From Streptomyces lydicus (GTDB taxonomy: Bacteria; Actinomycetota; Actinomycetes; Streptomycetales; Streptomycetaceae), in assembly GCF_001729485.1 (NCBI RefSeq), contig NZ_CP017157.1, positions 1,922,001 to 1,986,000 of the forward strand: a DNA stretch of 64,000 nt, written 5' to 3'. Position 1 is the first letter of the stretch, and each line of letters starts with the position of its first letter. This document shows positions 27,975 to 37,450 of the stretch, in pieces. Both the position numbers and the translations under genes were made by a program. The notes below the pieces were generated by a model. That model ran no database searches and was not told the DNA's origin. It saw only the letters and a program-made list of their open reading frames with translations.

Positions 27975-29363
27975 TCAGTCGTGGGAGTGGAGGGGCTTGC
28001 CGGCGAGGGCCAGGTGGGCCTCGCCGAGCGCCTCGTTCTGGGTCGGGTGGGCGTGCACCAGCTGGGCAACCTCGGCCGGCAGGGCCTCCCAGTTGTAGAT
28101 CAGCTGGGCCTCACCGACCTGCTCGCCCATACGGTCACCGACCATGTGGACGCCGACCACTGCACCGTCCTTGACCTGGACGAGCTTGATCTCGCCCGCG
28201 GTCTTGAGGATCTTGCTCTTGCCGTTGCCGGCGAGGTTGTACTTCAGCGCGACGACCTTGTCGGCGCCGTACAGCTCCTTGGCCTTGGCCTCGGTGATGC
28301 CGACCGAGGCGACCTCGGGGTGGCAGTACGTCACGCGCGGCACGCCGTCGTAGTCGATCGGGACGACGTTCTGACCGGCCAGCCGCTCCGCCACCAGCAT
28401 GCCCTCGGCGAAGCCGACGTGCGCGAGCTGGAGGGTGGGAACGAGGTCACCGACCGCCGAGATCGTCGGCACGTTGGTCTGCATGTACTCGTCGACCAGG
28501 ACGTAGCCGCGGTCCATCGCGACGCCCTGCTCCTCGTAGCCCAGGCCCGCCGAGACCGGCCCGCGGCCGATCGCGACCAGCAGCACCTCGGCCTCGAAGG
28601 TCTTGCCGTCGGCGAGGGTGACCTTGACGCCGTCCGCGGTGTACTCGGCCTTGTCGAAGAAGGTGCCCAGGTTGAACTTGATGCCGCGCTTGCGGAACGC
28701 GCGCTCAAGAAGCTTGGAGGAGTTCTCGTCCTCGACCGGGACGAGGTGCTTGAGGCCCTCGATGACGGTGATGTCGGTGCCGAAGGACTTCCACGCCGAG
28801 GCGAACTCGACGCCGATCACGCCGCCGCCCAGGACGATCGCCGACTTCGGCACGCGGTCCAGCTTGAGGGCGTGGTCCGAGGAGATGATGCGGTTGCCGT
28901 CGATCTCCAGGCCGGGGAGCGACCGCGGCACGGAGCCGGTCGCCAGCAGGACGTGGCGGCCCTGGACGCGCTGGCCGTTCACGTCGACGGAGGTCGGGGA
29001 GGACAGCCGGCCCTCACCCTCGATGTACGTCACCTTGCGGGAGGCGATCAGGCCCTGCAGGCCCTTGTACAGGCCCGAGATGACCTCGTCCTTGTACTTG
29101 TGGACCGCCTCGATGTCAATGCCCTCGAAAGTGGCCTTGACACCGAACTGCTCGCTCTCGCGAGCCTGGTCAGCGATCTCACCGGCGTGCAGCAGAGCCT
29201 TCGTGGGGATGCAGCCGTTGTGCAGGCAGGTACCGCCGACCTTGCCCTTCTCGATCAGGGCGACGTCCAGGCCCAGCTGCGCCCCGCGCAGGGCAGCGGC
29301 GTAACCACCGCTACCGCCTCCGAGGATCACTAGGTCGAAAACGGTGCTGGCGTCGTTCGCCAC
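27975..29363 (-). CDS. lpdA: Dihydrolipoyl dehydrogenase
   Basis: Lpd (E3) reoxidises dihydrolipoyl groups with NAD+ via FAD. The 462-residue protein has the FAD motif LVILGGGSGGYAAAL, the redox disulfide GGTCLHNGCIPTK, the NAD motif VLGGGVIGVEFA and the C-terminal active-site HAHPTQNEAL. The GTG at 29363 is preferred because GGAGGA lies about 7 bases before it, although an in-frame ATG lies 18 bases upstream. It precedes sucB in the same direction. It serves all lipoyl complexes. Confidence 0.97.
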   Translation of the reverse strand: MANDASTVFDLVILGGGSGGYAAALRGAQLGLDVALIEKGKVGGTCLHNGCIPTKALLHAGEIADQARESEQFGVKATFEGIDIEAVHKYKDEVISGLYKGLQGLIASRKVTYIEGEGRLSSPTSVDVNGQRVQGRHVLLATGSVPRSLPGLEIDGNRIISSDHALKLDRVPKSAIVLGGGVIGVEFASAWKSFGTDITVIEGLKHLVPVEDENSSKLLERAFRKRGIKFNLGTFFDKAEYTADGVKVTLADGKTFEAEVLLVAIGRGPVSAGLGYEEQGVAMDRGYVLVDEYMQTNVPTISAVGDLVPTLQLAHVGFAEGMLVAERLAGQNVVPIDYDGVPRVTYCHPEVASVGITEAKAKELYGADKVVALKYNLAGNGKSKILKTAGEIKLVQVKDGAVVGVHMVGDRMGEQVGEAQLIYNWEALPAEVAQLVHAHPTQNEALGEAHLALAGKPLHSHD

Positions 29364-29616
29364 GTCACGTCCTCCATGCATGGGTACGCCGGAGCCGGTC
29401 GTCGATGACCGGACCGCGGCTGTTGTTCGGCCGCTTTAACTTCGGCCCTGGGTAAGGGGGGCCCTGTCCTGCCGAGAACCCATCTTCGCACTTGTTCCAC
29501 GAAGCCGGGACGGCGGGCCGGGCTCGGGGCGGTCGATCAGCCGCCCGAAGGGGGTTACCGGCGAGTTCGGACGTGCGGATTTCGTTGAGGGCGAACACGC
29601 GGTCGTACGCACACCG

Positions 29617-29645
29617 ACGGCCCCGGGCGGTGAGCTCGGGGCCGT
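29617..29645 (-). terminator. Hairpin downstream of pepA
   Basis: Perfect 9-base arms ACGGCCCCG and CGGGGCCGT, 29 bases past the pepA stop, in the 311-base spacer between pepA and lpd. The rest of this spacer is presumably the lpd promoter region; I see no other feature in it. Confidence 0.55.
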
Positions 29646-29674
29646 ACGGACATATCGGACGAGGCGGAGTGGCC

Positions 29675-31219
29675 TCAGCCCAGGTCGCCCGCCGCGGTGC
29701 GCTCGGCGAGCCGCACCAGGGTGCGGACCGCGGAGCCGGTGCCGCCCTTGGGGGTGTAGCCCCAGGGCGCGCCCTCGTGGAAGGCCGGACCCGCGATGTC
29801 CAGGTGCGCCCAGGTGATGCCCTCGCCCACGAACTCCTTCAGGAAGAGCCCGGCGACCAGGCCGCCGCCCATCCGCTCACCCATGTTCGCGATGTCGGCG
29901 ACCGGCGAGTCCATGCCCTTGCGGAGGTGCTCGGGCATCGGCATCGGCCAGGACTGCTCGCCGACCTCCTCGGCGATCTCGTGGATCGCGGTGCGGAAGG
30001 CGTCGTCGTTGGCCATGATCCCGAAGTGGCGGTGGCCCAGTGCCAGCACCATCGCGCCGGTCAGGGTGGCGACGTCCACGATCGCGTCCGGCGACTCCTC
30101 CGACGCCCGGGTCAGCGCGTCGGCCAGCACGAGGCGGCCCTCGGCGTCGGTGTTGAGCACCTCGACGGTCTTGCCGCTGTACATCGTCAGCACGTCACCG
30201 GGGCGGGTGGCGCTGCCGGACGGCATGTTCTCGGCGAGCGCCAGCCAGCCGGTGACGTTGACCGTCAGGCCCAGCCGGGCGGCGGCCACCACCGCGGCGA
30301 AGACCGCGGCGGCACCGCTCATGTCGCACTTCATGGTCTCGTTGTGGCCGGCCGGCTTGAGCGAGATGCCGCCCGAGTCGTACGTGATGCCCTTGCCGAC
30401 CAGCGCCAGGGTCTTCTCCGCCTTGGGGTGGGTGTAGGCGATCCGCACCAGCCGCGGCGGGGCCTCCGAGCCCTGGCCGACGCCCAGCAGGCCGCCGTAG
30501 CCGCCCTTCTTGAGCGCCTTCTCGTCAAGCACCTCCACCTTGAGGCCGAACTCCTTGGCCGCGGCCTGCGCCTCGGCCGCGAAGGACTTCGGGTCGAGGT
30601 CGTTGGACGGCATGTTGATCAGGTCGCGGGCGCGGTTGATCTCCGCGGCCAGCGCCTGGGCCCGCTCGGCGGCGGCCTTGAACTCCTTGTCGCGCGGCTT
30701 GGTGCCGAGGAGCGCGACCTCCGCCAGCGGCGCCGACTTGGCGTCGTTCTTCTTGCCGCCCTTGGCGTTCTGCCCGTTGCCGTTGCTGCGGTACGCGGTG
30801 AAGGTGTACGCGCCGAGCAGCGCGCCCTCGCTCACCGCGGCGGCCGCCTCGGCGTCCTCGACCGGCAGCGCGAAGCCGGCCTTCTTGCTGCCGGTCAGCG
30901 CGCGGGCGGCACTGCCCGCGGCGCGCCGCAGCGCCTCGTTGTCGTACGCCTCGTCCTTGGCCGGGGCGTCGCCCAGGCCGACCGCCAGCACGACCGGCGC
31001 CTTGAGGCCGTCGGCGGCGGGCAGCTTGGTCACCTCGCCCTCGGCACCGCTCGCGCCGAGGGTCTCCAGCACACCGGCGAGCTTGCCGCCGAACGCCTTG
31101 TCCACGGCCTCCGCGCCGGGGGCGACAACGACGCCCTTGGCGCCCTTGGCCACGCCGACGACGAGGGCATCCGCACGCACCGTTGCGGCGGAGGAAGTAC
31201 TGAGGGTCAGTGCAGTCAC
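29675..31219 (-). CDS. pepA: Leucyl aminopeptidase (M17)
   Basis: A 514-residue cytosolic M17 aminopeptidase that cleaves N-terminal residues from peptides. Metal and catalytic segments are visible: GKGITYDSGGISLKPA (near residue 280), MKCDMSGAAAV and the NTDAEGRLVLADAL signature (near 360-373). The N-terminal domain is the usual poorly conserved macro-like domain and contains a short Gly/Asn/Lys-rich loop (SNGNGQNAKGGKKND). Starts GTG at 31219. It forms its own transcription unit. Confidence 0.96.
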   Translation of the reverse strand: MTALTLSTSSAATVRADALVVGVAKGAKGVVVAPGAEAVDKAFGGKLAGVLETLGASGAEGEVTKLPAADGLKAPVVLAVGLGDAPAKDEAYDNEALRRAAGSAARALTGSKKAGFALPVEDAEAAAAVSEGALLGAYTFTAYRSNGNGQNAKGGKKNDAKSAPLAEVALLGTKPRDKEFKAAAERAQALAAEINRARDLINMPSNDLDPKSFAAEAQAAAKEFGLKVEVLDEKALKKGGYGGLLGVGQGSEAPPRLVRIAYTHPKAEKTLALVGKGITYDSGGISLKPAGHNETMKCDMSGAAAVFAAVVAAARLGLTVNVTGWLALAENMPSGSATRPGDVLTMYSGKTVEVLNTDAEGRLVLADALTRASEESPDAIVDVATLTGAMVLALGHRHFGIMANDDAFRTAIHEIAEEVGEQSWPMPMPEHLRKGMDSPVADIANMGERMGGGLVAGLFLKEFVGEGITWAHLDIAGPAFHEGAPWGYTPKGGTGSAVRTLVRLAERTAAGDLG

Positions 31220-31453
31220 GGTGATGAGAGTCCTGTTCCGTCCGGGAATCCGTTTTTGCGCCCTGGGCGCTGCTGCGGCTGAGCCTACGCTCGGCGGCGC
31301 GGTCAGGCCCGGCCTGCTGCCGTACCGGTTACCACTCCGGCGTGCACCGGGATTCCGCCACCCGCGCCCCGCGGGCCGAACTCGCCCGGGAATCAGGTGA
31401 GTTGGGGTGATTCCCGGGGTGGGGGCGGTGTTCCGGTCCCGGGAAGAGATCCG

Positions 31454-32248
31454 CTAGCCCAGTGTCAGTACGACCAGCGCGGCGAGCCCCGCGGTCTCCG
31501 CCAGCGCGCCGAACACGTCCCCGGTCACCCCGCCGAACCGCCGCCGGCAGTGCCCCAGCAGCAGCTCGCCGGTGCCCAGCCCGAGCAGTGCCGCCAGTCC
31601 GGCGTGCAGCGCGCCGTACGCGCCGAGGGCGGCACCCGCGGCCGCGCACCCCGCGGCCACCAGCCCGGCGCACAGCGCCGCCGCCGGCACCGGGACGGTG
31701 CCCGCCACCGCCGCGCCCAGCCCCTCCGGCCGGGCCGCCGGCACCCCCGCGCGCGACGCCAGGGTCAGCGCGGCGCGCCCGGTGACCGCCGCGATCACCG
31801 CGGCCAGTGCGCCGTACGCCCAGCCCCGGCCGTACAGCCCGGCCAGCGCGGCCACTTGGGCCAGCAGGGCGAAGAGCAGCGTGACGACCCCGAACGGGCC
31901 GATGTCGGACTGCTTCATGATGCGCAGCGCGTCCTCGGCGGGCTTGCCGCTGCCCAGGCCGTCGGCGGTGTCCGCGAGCCCGTCCAGGTGCAGTCCGCGG
32001 GTGAGCACCGCCGGCACCACGGCGGAGCCGACCGCGGCGAGCAGCGGGCCCCCGCCGAGCAGCAGCAGCGCCCCGCCGAGCGCCGCCGCGCCCAGCCCGA
32101 CGGCCAGCCCGGCCAGCGGTGCGCAGAGCATCCCGCCGCGCGCCGCGTCCCGGTCCCAGCGGGTGACGCGTACCGGCAGCACGGTCAGCGTCCCGAAGGC
32201 GAAGCGCAGGGCGTCCAGGGGGGCCGGGGGAGCGGGGGTGTCGTTCAC
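31454..32248 (-). CDS. cobS: Adenosylcobinamide-GDP ribazoletransferase
   Basis: CobS joins alpha-ribazole to adenosylcobinamide-GDP, the last assembly step of the cobalamin nucleotide loop, in the membrane. The 264-residue protein is strongly hydrophobic with several helices. Family motifs are HLDGLADTADGLGS (near residue 88-101) and GGVTGDVFGALAE near the C-terminus. It starts GTG at 32248. The related cobT and cobU genes lie further on the same strand but are separated from cobS by three membrane-protein genes. Confidence 0.93.
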   Translation of the reverse strand: MNDTPAPPAPLDALRFAFGTLTVLPVRVTRWDRDAARGGMLCAPLAGLAVGLGAAALGGALLLLGGGPLLAAVGSAVVPAVLTRGLHLDGLADTADGLGSGKPAEDALRIMKQSDIGPFGVVTLLFALLAQVAALAGLYGRGWAYGALAAVIAAVTGRAALTLASRAGVPAARPEGLGAAVAGTVPVPAAALCAGLVAAGCAAAGAALGAYGALHAGLAALLGLGTGELLLGHCRRRFGGVTGDVFGALAETAGLAALVVLTLG

Positions 32249-32398
32249 CGCGGCAGGTTATCCGGGCGGCCCCGGCGTTTGGCTCCCGCCCCCGACCGCC
32301 CCGAGAGGGCCTAATGGTTCCGGTATGTCCTGGGCAGGCGTGCCACGAGGTGCCGCGCGCGGGCGGCATGAGGTCTGGAGCGGAACGGGAGCGGGCGG

Positions 32399-33136
32399 AT
32401 GGGCCACTGGTGGTACCGCAACATCGTCGAGCCGGAGAAGCTGCCGCTGCTGCTCGCGCTGGCCGCGTTCGTGCTGACCTTCCTGATCACCCGGGCCATC
32501 ACCCGGCTCATCCGCGCCGGCCGGGGCCCGTTCCGCAACGTCACCCCCGGCGGCGTCCACGTCCACCACGTCGTGCCCGGGGTGGTGCTCATGGTCGTCG
32601 GCGGTTTCATCGCCATCGCCGGCGGCCGGACCGGCTTCGGCGCCGGCGTCGCGGCGGTGCTCTTCGGGATGGGCGTCGGCCTCGTCCTGGACGAGTTCGC
32701 GCTGATCCTCCACCTGGACGACGTCTACTGGACCGAGGAGGGGACCAAGAGCGTCGAGATCGTCATCCTCACCGTCGCCCTGGTCGCCCTGATCCTCGGC
32801 GGCTTCCTGCCGTTCGGCGTCAACGAGCTCAGCCCGGACGAGACCACCGACCGCCTCACCGTCGTCCGGACGGTGGCGGTCAACTTCCTCTTCGCGCTGG
32901 TCGCCCTGACGAAGGGCAAGGGCCGGCTCGCGGTGATCGGGGTCTTCGTGCCGTTCGTCGCGCTCTTCGGCGCCGTCCGGCTGGCCCGGCCGCACTCGCT
33001 GTGGGCCAGACGTTTCTACCGCAAGAGGCCGAAGGCGCGGGCCCGTTCCCGGGTCCGCGCCTATCGTCACGACCGCCGCTGGTCGACCCTGCGCCGCAGG
33101 GTCGAGCACCTCATCGGGGGCGCCCCCAGCCGCTGA
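32399..33136 (+). CDS. Conserved integral membrane protein
   Basis: A 245-residue membrane protein beginning MGHWWYRNIVEPEKLP, with about six predicted hydrophobic helices and a very basic C-terminal tail (RRFYRKRPKARARSRVR). Two conserved-looking polar motifs are notable: HVHHVVPG after helix 1 and DEFALILHLDDVYW, both rich in His/Asp and plausible metal or lipid-head contacts. I do not recognise a named family. The last 26 bases overlap the convergent downstream rhomboid-like gene. The start is ATG at 32399. It diverges from cobS. Confidence 0.7.
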   Translation: MGHWWYRNIVEPEKLPLLLALAAFVLTFLITRAITRLIRAGRGPFRNVTPGGVHVHHVVPGVVLMVVGGFIAIAGGRTGFGAGVAAVLFGMGVGLVLDEFALILHLDDVYWTEEGTKSVEIVILTVALVALILGGFLPFGVNELSPDETTDRLTVVRTVAVNFLFALVALTKGKGRLAVIGVFVPFVALFGAVRLARPHSLWARRFYRKRPKARARSRVRAYRHDRRWSTLRRRVEHLIGGAPSR

Positions 33137-33836
33137 CGTGCGCGTCCCGCGGCTTGGCCGGCCGCCACACCTCCCACAGCCCGGACAGCGCCAGCACCGC
33201 CAGGATCGCCGCGACGTGCTCCTTGCCGGCCAGGTTGTTCTTGATGAAGACCACTTCGAGGAGCATCGACAGCACCACCAGCGTGCAGGTGAACCACGCC
33301 CGGTAGCGCCAGCAGACGAACACCGCCAGCCCCACCACGGCGGCCGACGGGCCGGTGTCGATCACGTACTTGTCCGAGTCGGCCAGCCCGAGCGGGCTCT
33401 GCGGGCCGATCCAGATGCCGATCCGCGCGTACATCGTCCCGGCGAGCGTCGCCAGGTACGCGACCAGCAGCGTCTGCCGCCAGCCCACACAGATCTCCGC
33501 GATCCCGAAGACGATCAGGATCTGCGCCAGGGCGCCCCACACCGGAAGGTCCAGCGCGGGCACGAACAGCGACAGCGGGGTGCGCAGCAGCGCCACCCAG
33601 AGGTGCTCCCACGCCTGGACGGAGCCGATGTCCTGGACCGCCTGGTAGCCCCAGGACTGGTTTTGCACGAACTGGAACACCAGGGTGAGGCACACCGCGG
33701 CGAGCGTCACCGGGATCGCCCGCAGCTTCGCCACGGCAAGCGCGGTCCGTACCGTACGCAGGAGAGGACCCCACTCGGCACGTGCGGCGCGGCGCAGGAC
33801 GGGCATCCCCTGCCGTCCTGCCCCAGCCTCGGTCAT
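33111..33836 (-). CDS. Rhomboid-like multi-pass membrane protein
   Basis: A 241-residue protein with about six hydrophobic helices. The segment IDTGPSAAVVGL has the shape of the rhomboid GxSG helix and the later GKEHVAAILAVLAL resembles the catalytic-His helix, but the strict GxSG signature is altered (GPSA), so protease activity is uncertain. The ATG at 33836 overlaps the stop of the upstream lysyltransferase-like gene as ATGA, so the two are translationally coupled. That coupling suggests the protein assists or partners the neighbouring lipid-modifying enzyme. Confidence 0.7.
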   Translation of the reverse strand: MTEAGAGRQGMPVLRRAARAEWGPLLRTVRTALAVAKLRAIPVTLAAVCLTLVFQFVQNQSWGYQAVQDIGSVQAWEHLWVALLRTPLSLFVPALDLPVWGALAQILIVFGIAEICVGWRQTLLVAYLATLAGTMYARIGIWIGPQSPLGLADSDKYVIDTGPSAAVVGLAVFVCWRYRAWFTCTLVVLSMLLEVVFIKNNLAGKEHVAAILAVLALSGLWEVWRPAKPRDAHVSGWGRPR

Positions 33837-35608
33837 CTCACGTTCTCCAGGTGCTTGCGGTTCAGCCACTTGGGCAGACCAGGTGCTTCCAGAAAGCCTT
33901 CCGCGCGGGCGGAGGCGAGGCCGATCCGCACCAGATCCGTGCTCTTCTCGAACAGCAGGTACCGGGGCTCCCAGATCGGCCGGTATTTCGCATTGGCGCG
34001 ATAGAGCGATTCGATCTGCCACCACCTGGAGAAGAAGCTGAGCAGCGAGCGCCACAGGCGCAGCACCGGGCCCGCGCCGAGCCGCGATCCGCGTTCGAAG
34101 ACGGAACGGAACATCGCGAAGTTCAGCGAGAGCTGAGTGACCTCCACCTCTTTCGCACGCTGGATCAGCTCCAGGACCATGAACTCCATCAGGCCGTTCT
34201 CGGAGTTCCGGTCACGCCGCATCAGGTCCAGCGACAGGCCCTTCGCGCCCCACGGCACGAAGCTGAGCAGCGCCCGGAGTTCACCGGCCCCTTCCCCCGC
34301 GCCGCCGTCCCGGCACTCCAGCATCACGCAGCGCCCGTCACCCGGGTCGCCGAGCCGCCCCAGCGCCATCGAGAAGCCGCGCTCGGTCTCCCCGTCGCGC
34401 CAGTCGTCGGCCAGCCGCAGCAGCCGGTCCATCTCCTCCGCGGGGATGTCCTCGTGCCGTCGGATGCGGACCGTGTAGCCGGCCCGCTCGATGCGGTTGT
34501 ACGCCTGCCGTACGGTGCGCATCGCCCGGCCGGCGAGGGTGAACTCCTCGGTCTCCACGATCGCTTCGTCGCCGAGTTCCAGGGCGTCCAGCCCGTGCCG
34601 GGCGTAGATGGTGCCGCCCTCCTCGCTGGCGCCCATCACGGCCGGTGCCCAGCCGTGCTCCCGGGCCTCGGCCAGCCACACCTCGATCGCCCCGGGCCAC
34701 GCCTCCGGGTCGCCCAGCGGGTCGCCGGAGGCCAGCGACACCCCGCCCACGACGCGGTAGGTGACCGCCGCCTTGCCACTGGGGGAGAACAGCACGCTCT
34801 TGTCGCGGCGCAGCGCGAAGTAGCCGAGCGAATCGCGGTCCCCGTGCCGGGCGAGCAGCGCGCGCAGCCGCTCCTCGTCGTCCTCGGTGATCGGCTCGGT
34901 GCTGCGGACGGAGCGGAACGCCGCCCACAACACGGCCACCAGCAGCAGCGTGCTCAGCACGTTGATCGTGACGTTGACCCAGTTCGGGGTGTCGATGCCC
35001 GGGAAGCGCTGGTCGTCGGCGGCCAGCGACACCAGCCGCATCAGGCCGTAGCGCCAGCGCTGCACGAACGTCGAGGAGCCGTCCTGCGCGGTGTTGGTGA
35101 CGGTCACCAGCAGCGCCGCGAGCAGCGAGGTGACCAGCAGTCCGCCCGCCGCGACCGCGGCCGCCAGCTTCGGGTTCGAGCGGTCGCCCTTGGCGTAGAA
35201 CTCCTTGCGCCCGACGACCAGCGCGGCCGCGAACAGCACCGTCAGCGCCAGCGAGACCCAGTTCTGCACATGCGCGCGGAATTCCGGGGCCGCCACCAGC
35301 GAGAACGCGAACAGCAGCGCCAGCAGGCCGGACAGCACCAGATTGAGAATCCACGCCGCCCGCTTGCGCCGCCGCAGGGTGACCGACAGGAAGAGCGAGA
35401 AGGCGGCGGACGCGAACCCCGCCGTGAGCAGATACGGAGTGAAGTACTCCGCGATGTTGTGCCGGCGGATGTCATTGCCGAACGACACCGATACCGCGCT
35501 CAGCAGATTGATGAATGTGACCGTGCGCAGATACCAGATGCCGAACGCGGCACCGCGCTGTGACCAGCGGCCGCGGGGGCGGTCCTCGTGGCCTTCGTCC
35601 CGACTCAA
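33833..35608 (-). CDS. MprF/LysX-like membrane protein (DUF2156)
   Basis: A 591-residue protein. The N-terminal 240 residues hold about six transmembrane helices. The C-terminal half is a GNAT-fold DUF2156 domain, as in MprF and LysX lysyl-phosphatidylglycerol synthases (LGYFALRRDKSVLFSPSGKAAVTYRV...GDPLGDPEAWPGAIEVWL...FSMALGRLGDPGDGRCVMLE...NGLMEFMVLELIQRAK). Such enzymes add amino acids to phosphatidylglycerol using aminoacyl-tRNA and alter surface charge. The start is TTG at 35608, supported by GGGAG 8 bases upstream; an upstream ATG ends after five codons. It is coupled to the rhomboid-like gene. The amino acid donor is not determinable. Confidence 0.78.
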   Translation of the reverse strand: MSRDEGHEDRPRGRWSQRGAAFGIWYLRTVTFINLLSAVSVSFGNDIRRHNIAEYFTPYLLTAGFASAAFSLFLSVTLRRRKRAAWILNLVLSGLLALLFAFSLVAAPEFRAHVQNWVSLALTVLFAAALVVGRKEFYAKGDRSNPKLAAAVAAGGLLVTSLLAALLVTVTNTAQDGSSTFVQRWRYGLMRLVSLAADDQRFPGIDTPNWVNVTINVLSTLLLVAVLWAAFRSVRSTEPITEDDEERLRALLARHGDRDSLGYFALRRDKSVLFSPSGKAAVTYRVVGGVSLASGDPLGDPEAWPGAIEVWLAEAREHGWAPAVMGASEEGGTIYARHGLDALELGDEAIVETEEFTLAGRAMRTVRQAYNRIERAGYTVRIRRHEDIPAEEMDRLLRLADDWRDGETERGFSMALGRLGDPGDGRCVMLECRDGGAGEGAGELRALLSFVPWGAKGLSLDLMRRDRNSENGLMEFMVLELIQRAKEVEVTQLSLNFAMFRSVFERGSRLGAGPVLRLWRSLLSFFSRWWQIESLYRANAKYRPIWEPRYLLFEKSTDLVRIGLASARAEGFLEAPGLPKWLNRKHLENVR

Positions 35609-35755
35609 GCGATGTCTCCCATAAAACGTGTAAAGCGCGATCTTATGGGGCGCCGCCGGTGGTCCGGTACGGGCGTGAAGCAGCGGGCGCCCCGGTCCCG
35701 GAGCGCCCCGGCCGAGCGCTACTGGTGGCGGCCGGCCCGTTCGGCCGGCGCCGCG

Positions 35756-36802
35756 TCAGTCGCGTACGGGCAGTTCTGCCGCCAGGGCCGCGGCGGCCCG
35801 CACCAATGGCAGGGCCAGCAACGCCCCCGTCCCCTCACCAGCAGTGACGCCGTGGTCGAGGAGAGGGTTGAGCGCGATCCGGTCCAGTGCCTTGGCCTGG
35901 GCCGGCTCACCGCTGGCCTGACCGGCCAGCCACCAGTCCGGCGCCCGGAACGCCACCCGCTGCGCCACCAGCGCGCAGGCCGCCGAGACCACCCCGTCCA
36001 GGATCACCGGCGTCCGGCGCACCGCGCTCTGCAGCAGGAACCCGGTCATCGCGGTCAGATCCGCGCCGCCGACCGTCGCCAGCAGCTCCAGCTGGTCGCC
36101 CAGCACCGGGCGGGCCCGGCGCAGCGCGTCCCGGATCGCCGCGCACTTGCGCATCCAGGCCAGATCGTCGATCGGGGCCCCGCCCCGGCCGGTGACCACC
36201 GAGGCGTCCGTCCCGCACAGCGCGGCGATCAGCGTGCTCGCGGCGGTCGTACCGCCGACGCTCAGATCACCCAGCACCACCACGTCCGTGCCGGCGTCCG
36301 CCTCCTCGTCGGCGAGCGACATCCCGGCCCGGAAGGCCGCCTCGGCCTCCTCGGCGGTCAGCGCGTCCTCGATGTCGATCCGGCCGCTGCCGCGCCGCAC
36401 CCGGTGCCGGGTGACCTCCTCCGGGAGGTCCTCCGGGGCGCAGTCCACGGCCATGTCCACCACCCGCACCGGTGCCCCCGCGCCGCGCGCCAGCACCGCC
36501 GCCGGGCTCGCGCCGTCCAGCACGGCCCGTACGAGGTCCCTGGTGCCGCCGGCGGGACGGGCCGAGACCCCCAGCTCCGCCACGCCGTGGTCGCCCGCGA
36601 ACAGCACCACCCGCGGCCGCTCCAGGGGCCGCACCGGCACCTGCTGCTGCACGCCGGCCAGCCACTCGCCCAGCTCGTCGAGCCGGCCCAGCGCCCCGGG
36701 CGGCACGGCCAGCCGCGCCCGCCGCTCCTCGGCGTCACGGCGCACACCGCCGTCGGGGCGCTCGATCAGGTTGGCGAAGTCATCGAGGTTCAGGGCGCTC
36801 AT
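35756..36802 (-). CDS. cobT: Nicotinate-nucleotide--dimethylbenzimidazole phosphoribosyltransferase
   Basis: CobT makes alpha-ribazole phosphate from 5,6-dimethylbenzimidazole and nicotinate mononucleotide. The 348-residue protein has the family motifs VVLFAGDHGVAE, GDLSVGGTTAASTLIAAL and the C-terminal GEGTGALLALPL with the catalytic Glu. The ATG at 36802 is used; the frame is open further upstream but overlaps the methyltransferase-like gene. It is in the same direction as the next two genes and only 10 bases separate it from the one upstream. Confidence 0.93.
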   Translation of the reverse strand: MSALNLDDFANLIERPDGGVRRDAEERRARLAVPPGALGRLDELGEWLAGVQQQVPVRPLERPRVVLFAGDHGVAELGVSARPAGGTRDLVRAVLDGASPAAVLARGAGAPVRVVDMAVDCAPEDLPEEVTRHRVRRGSGRIDIEDALTAEEAEAAFRAGMSLADEEADAGTDVVVLGDLSVGGTTAASTLIAALCGTDASVVTGRGGAPIDDLAWMRKCAAIRDALRRARPVLGDQLELLATVGGADLTAMTGFLLQSAVRRTPVILDGVVSAACALVAQRVAFRAPDWWLAGQASGEPAQAKALDRIALNPLLDHGVTAGEGTGALLALPLVRAAAALAAELPVRD

Positions 36803-36812
36803 TGGGCGCAGA

Positions 36813-37388
36813 TTACCGGCAATACGTTCGGCGTGCGGCGGGGTCGGCGGCCGCGCTGCCGCCCGCCGTGAACCGCACCTCGCACACCACCGGCAGCAGC
36901 GCCCGCACCACCGGCAGCCGGTGCCGCACCCCGGGCGGCCGCAGCGTCCGCACCGCCGCGATGCCCGGGTGACAGTTCGCCAGGGCGGGCGTCCACCAGG
37001 CCGGGGCGTCGAGGAGCAGCAGCCCACCGGGGAACCGCCCGGCACACGCCGCCACCAGATCCCGGACCTGCGACGGTGCCAGCCGGCGCCGCACGCCCCG
37101 CGCCACCACGACCACCCCGCGCCGCGGTTCGGCCACCGCGTCCAGCCAGTGGTGATCGGCCGGCCCGCACGGGACGGTGTGCCGCCGCGCATCGTCCGGC
37201 AGCACCATCCGGCGCAGCGCGGCGGGCTCCGGCGGCTGCACCGTCAGCCAGTTCAGCCGCCCGTTGTCCAGCCGCCAGAAGCCGGTGCCGAGGCCCTCGC
37301 CGAGCGCGATCACCGTCGCCGCCGGGCGCTCGGCCAGGTAGGCGCGCACCGCCGCATCGAAGCACTCGGTCAGCTCGGTTCCGGTCAC
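36813..37388 (-). CDS. Short methyltransferase-like protein
   Basis: A 191-residue protein. ATVIALGEGLGTGFWRLDNGRLNWLTV resembles the SAM-binding motif of leucine carboxyl methyltransferase-like (LCM/Ppm) proteins, but the usual N-terminal helical segment of these enzymes (about 60 residues) is missing and the remaining C-terminal portion is short. It may be a reduced family member or a degenerating gene. It starts GTG at 37388 with only a weak ribosome-binding site. It lies between cobT and cobU in the same direction and is probably cotranscribed with them. Any role in cobalamin synthesis is unproven. Confidence 0.5.
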   Translation of the reverse strand: MTGTELTECFDAAVRAYLAERPAATVIALGEGLGTGFWRLDNGRLNWLTVQPPEPAALRRMVLPDDARRHTVPCGPADHHWLDAVAEPRRGVVVVARGVRRRLAPSQVRDLVAACAGRFPGGLLLLDAPAWWTPALANCHPGIAAVRTLRPPGVRHRLPVVRALLPVVCEVRFTAGGSAAADPAARRTYCR

Positions 37389-37450
37389 GGATCAAGAGCA
37401 CCCGGCGCGGCGCCTCCGGGCAAGCGGACACGGTCCTGCGGGGCCCGGTG

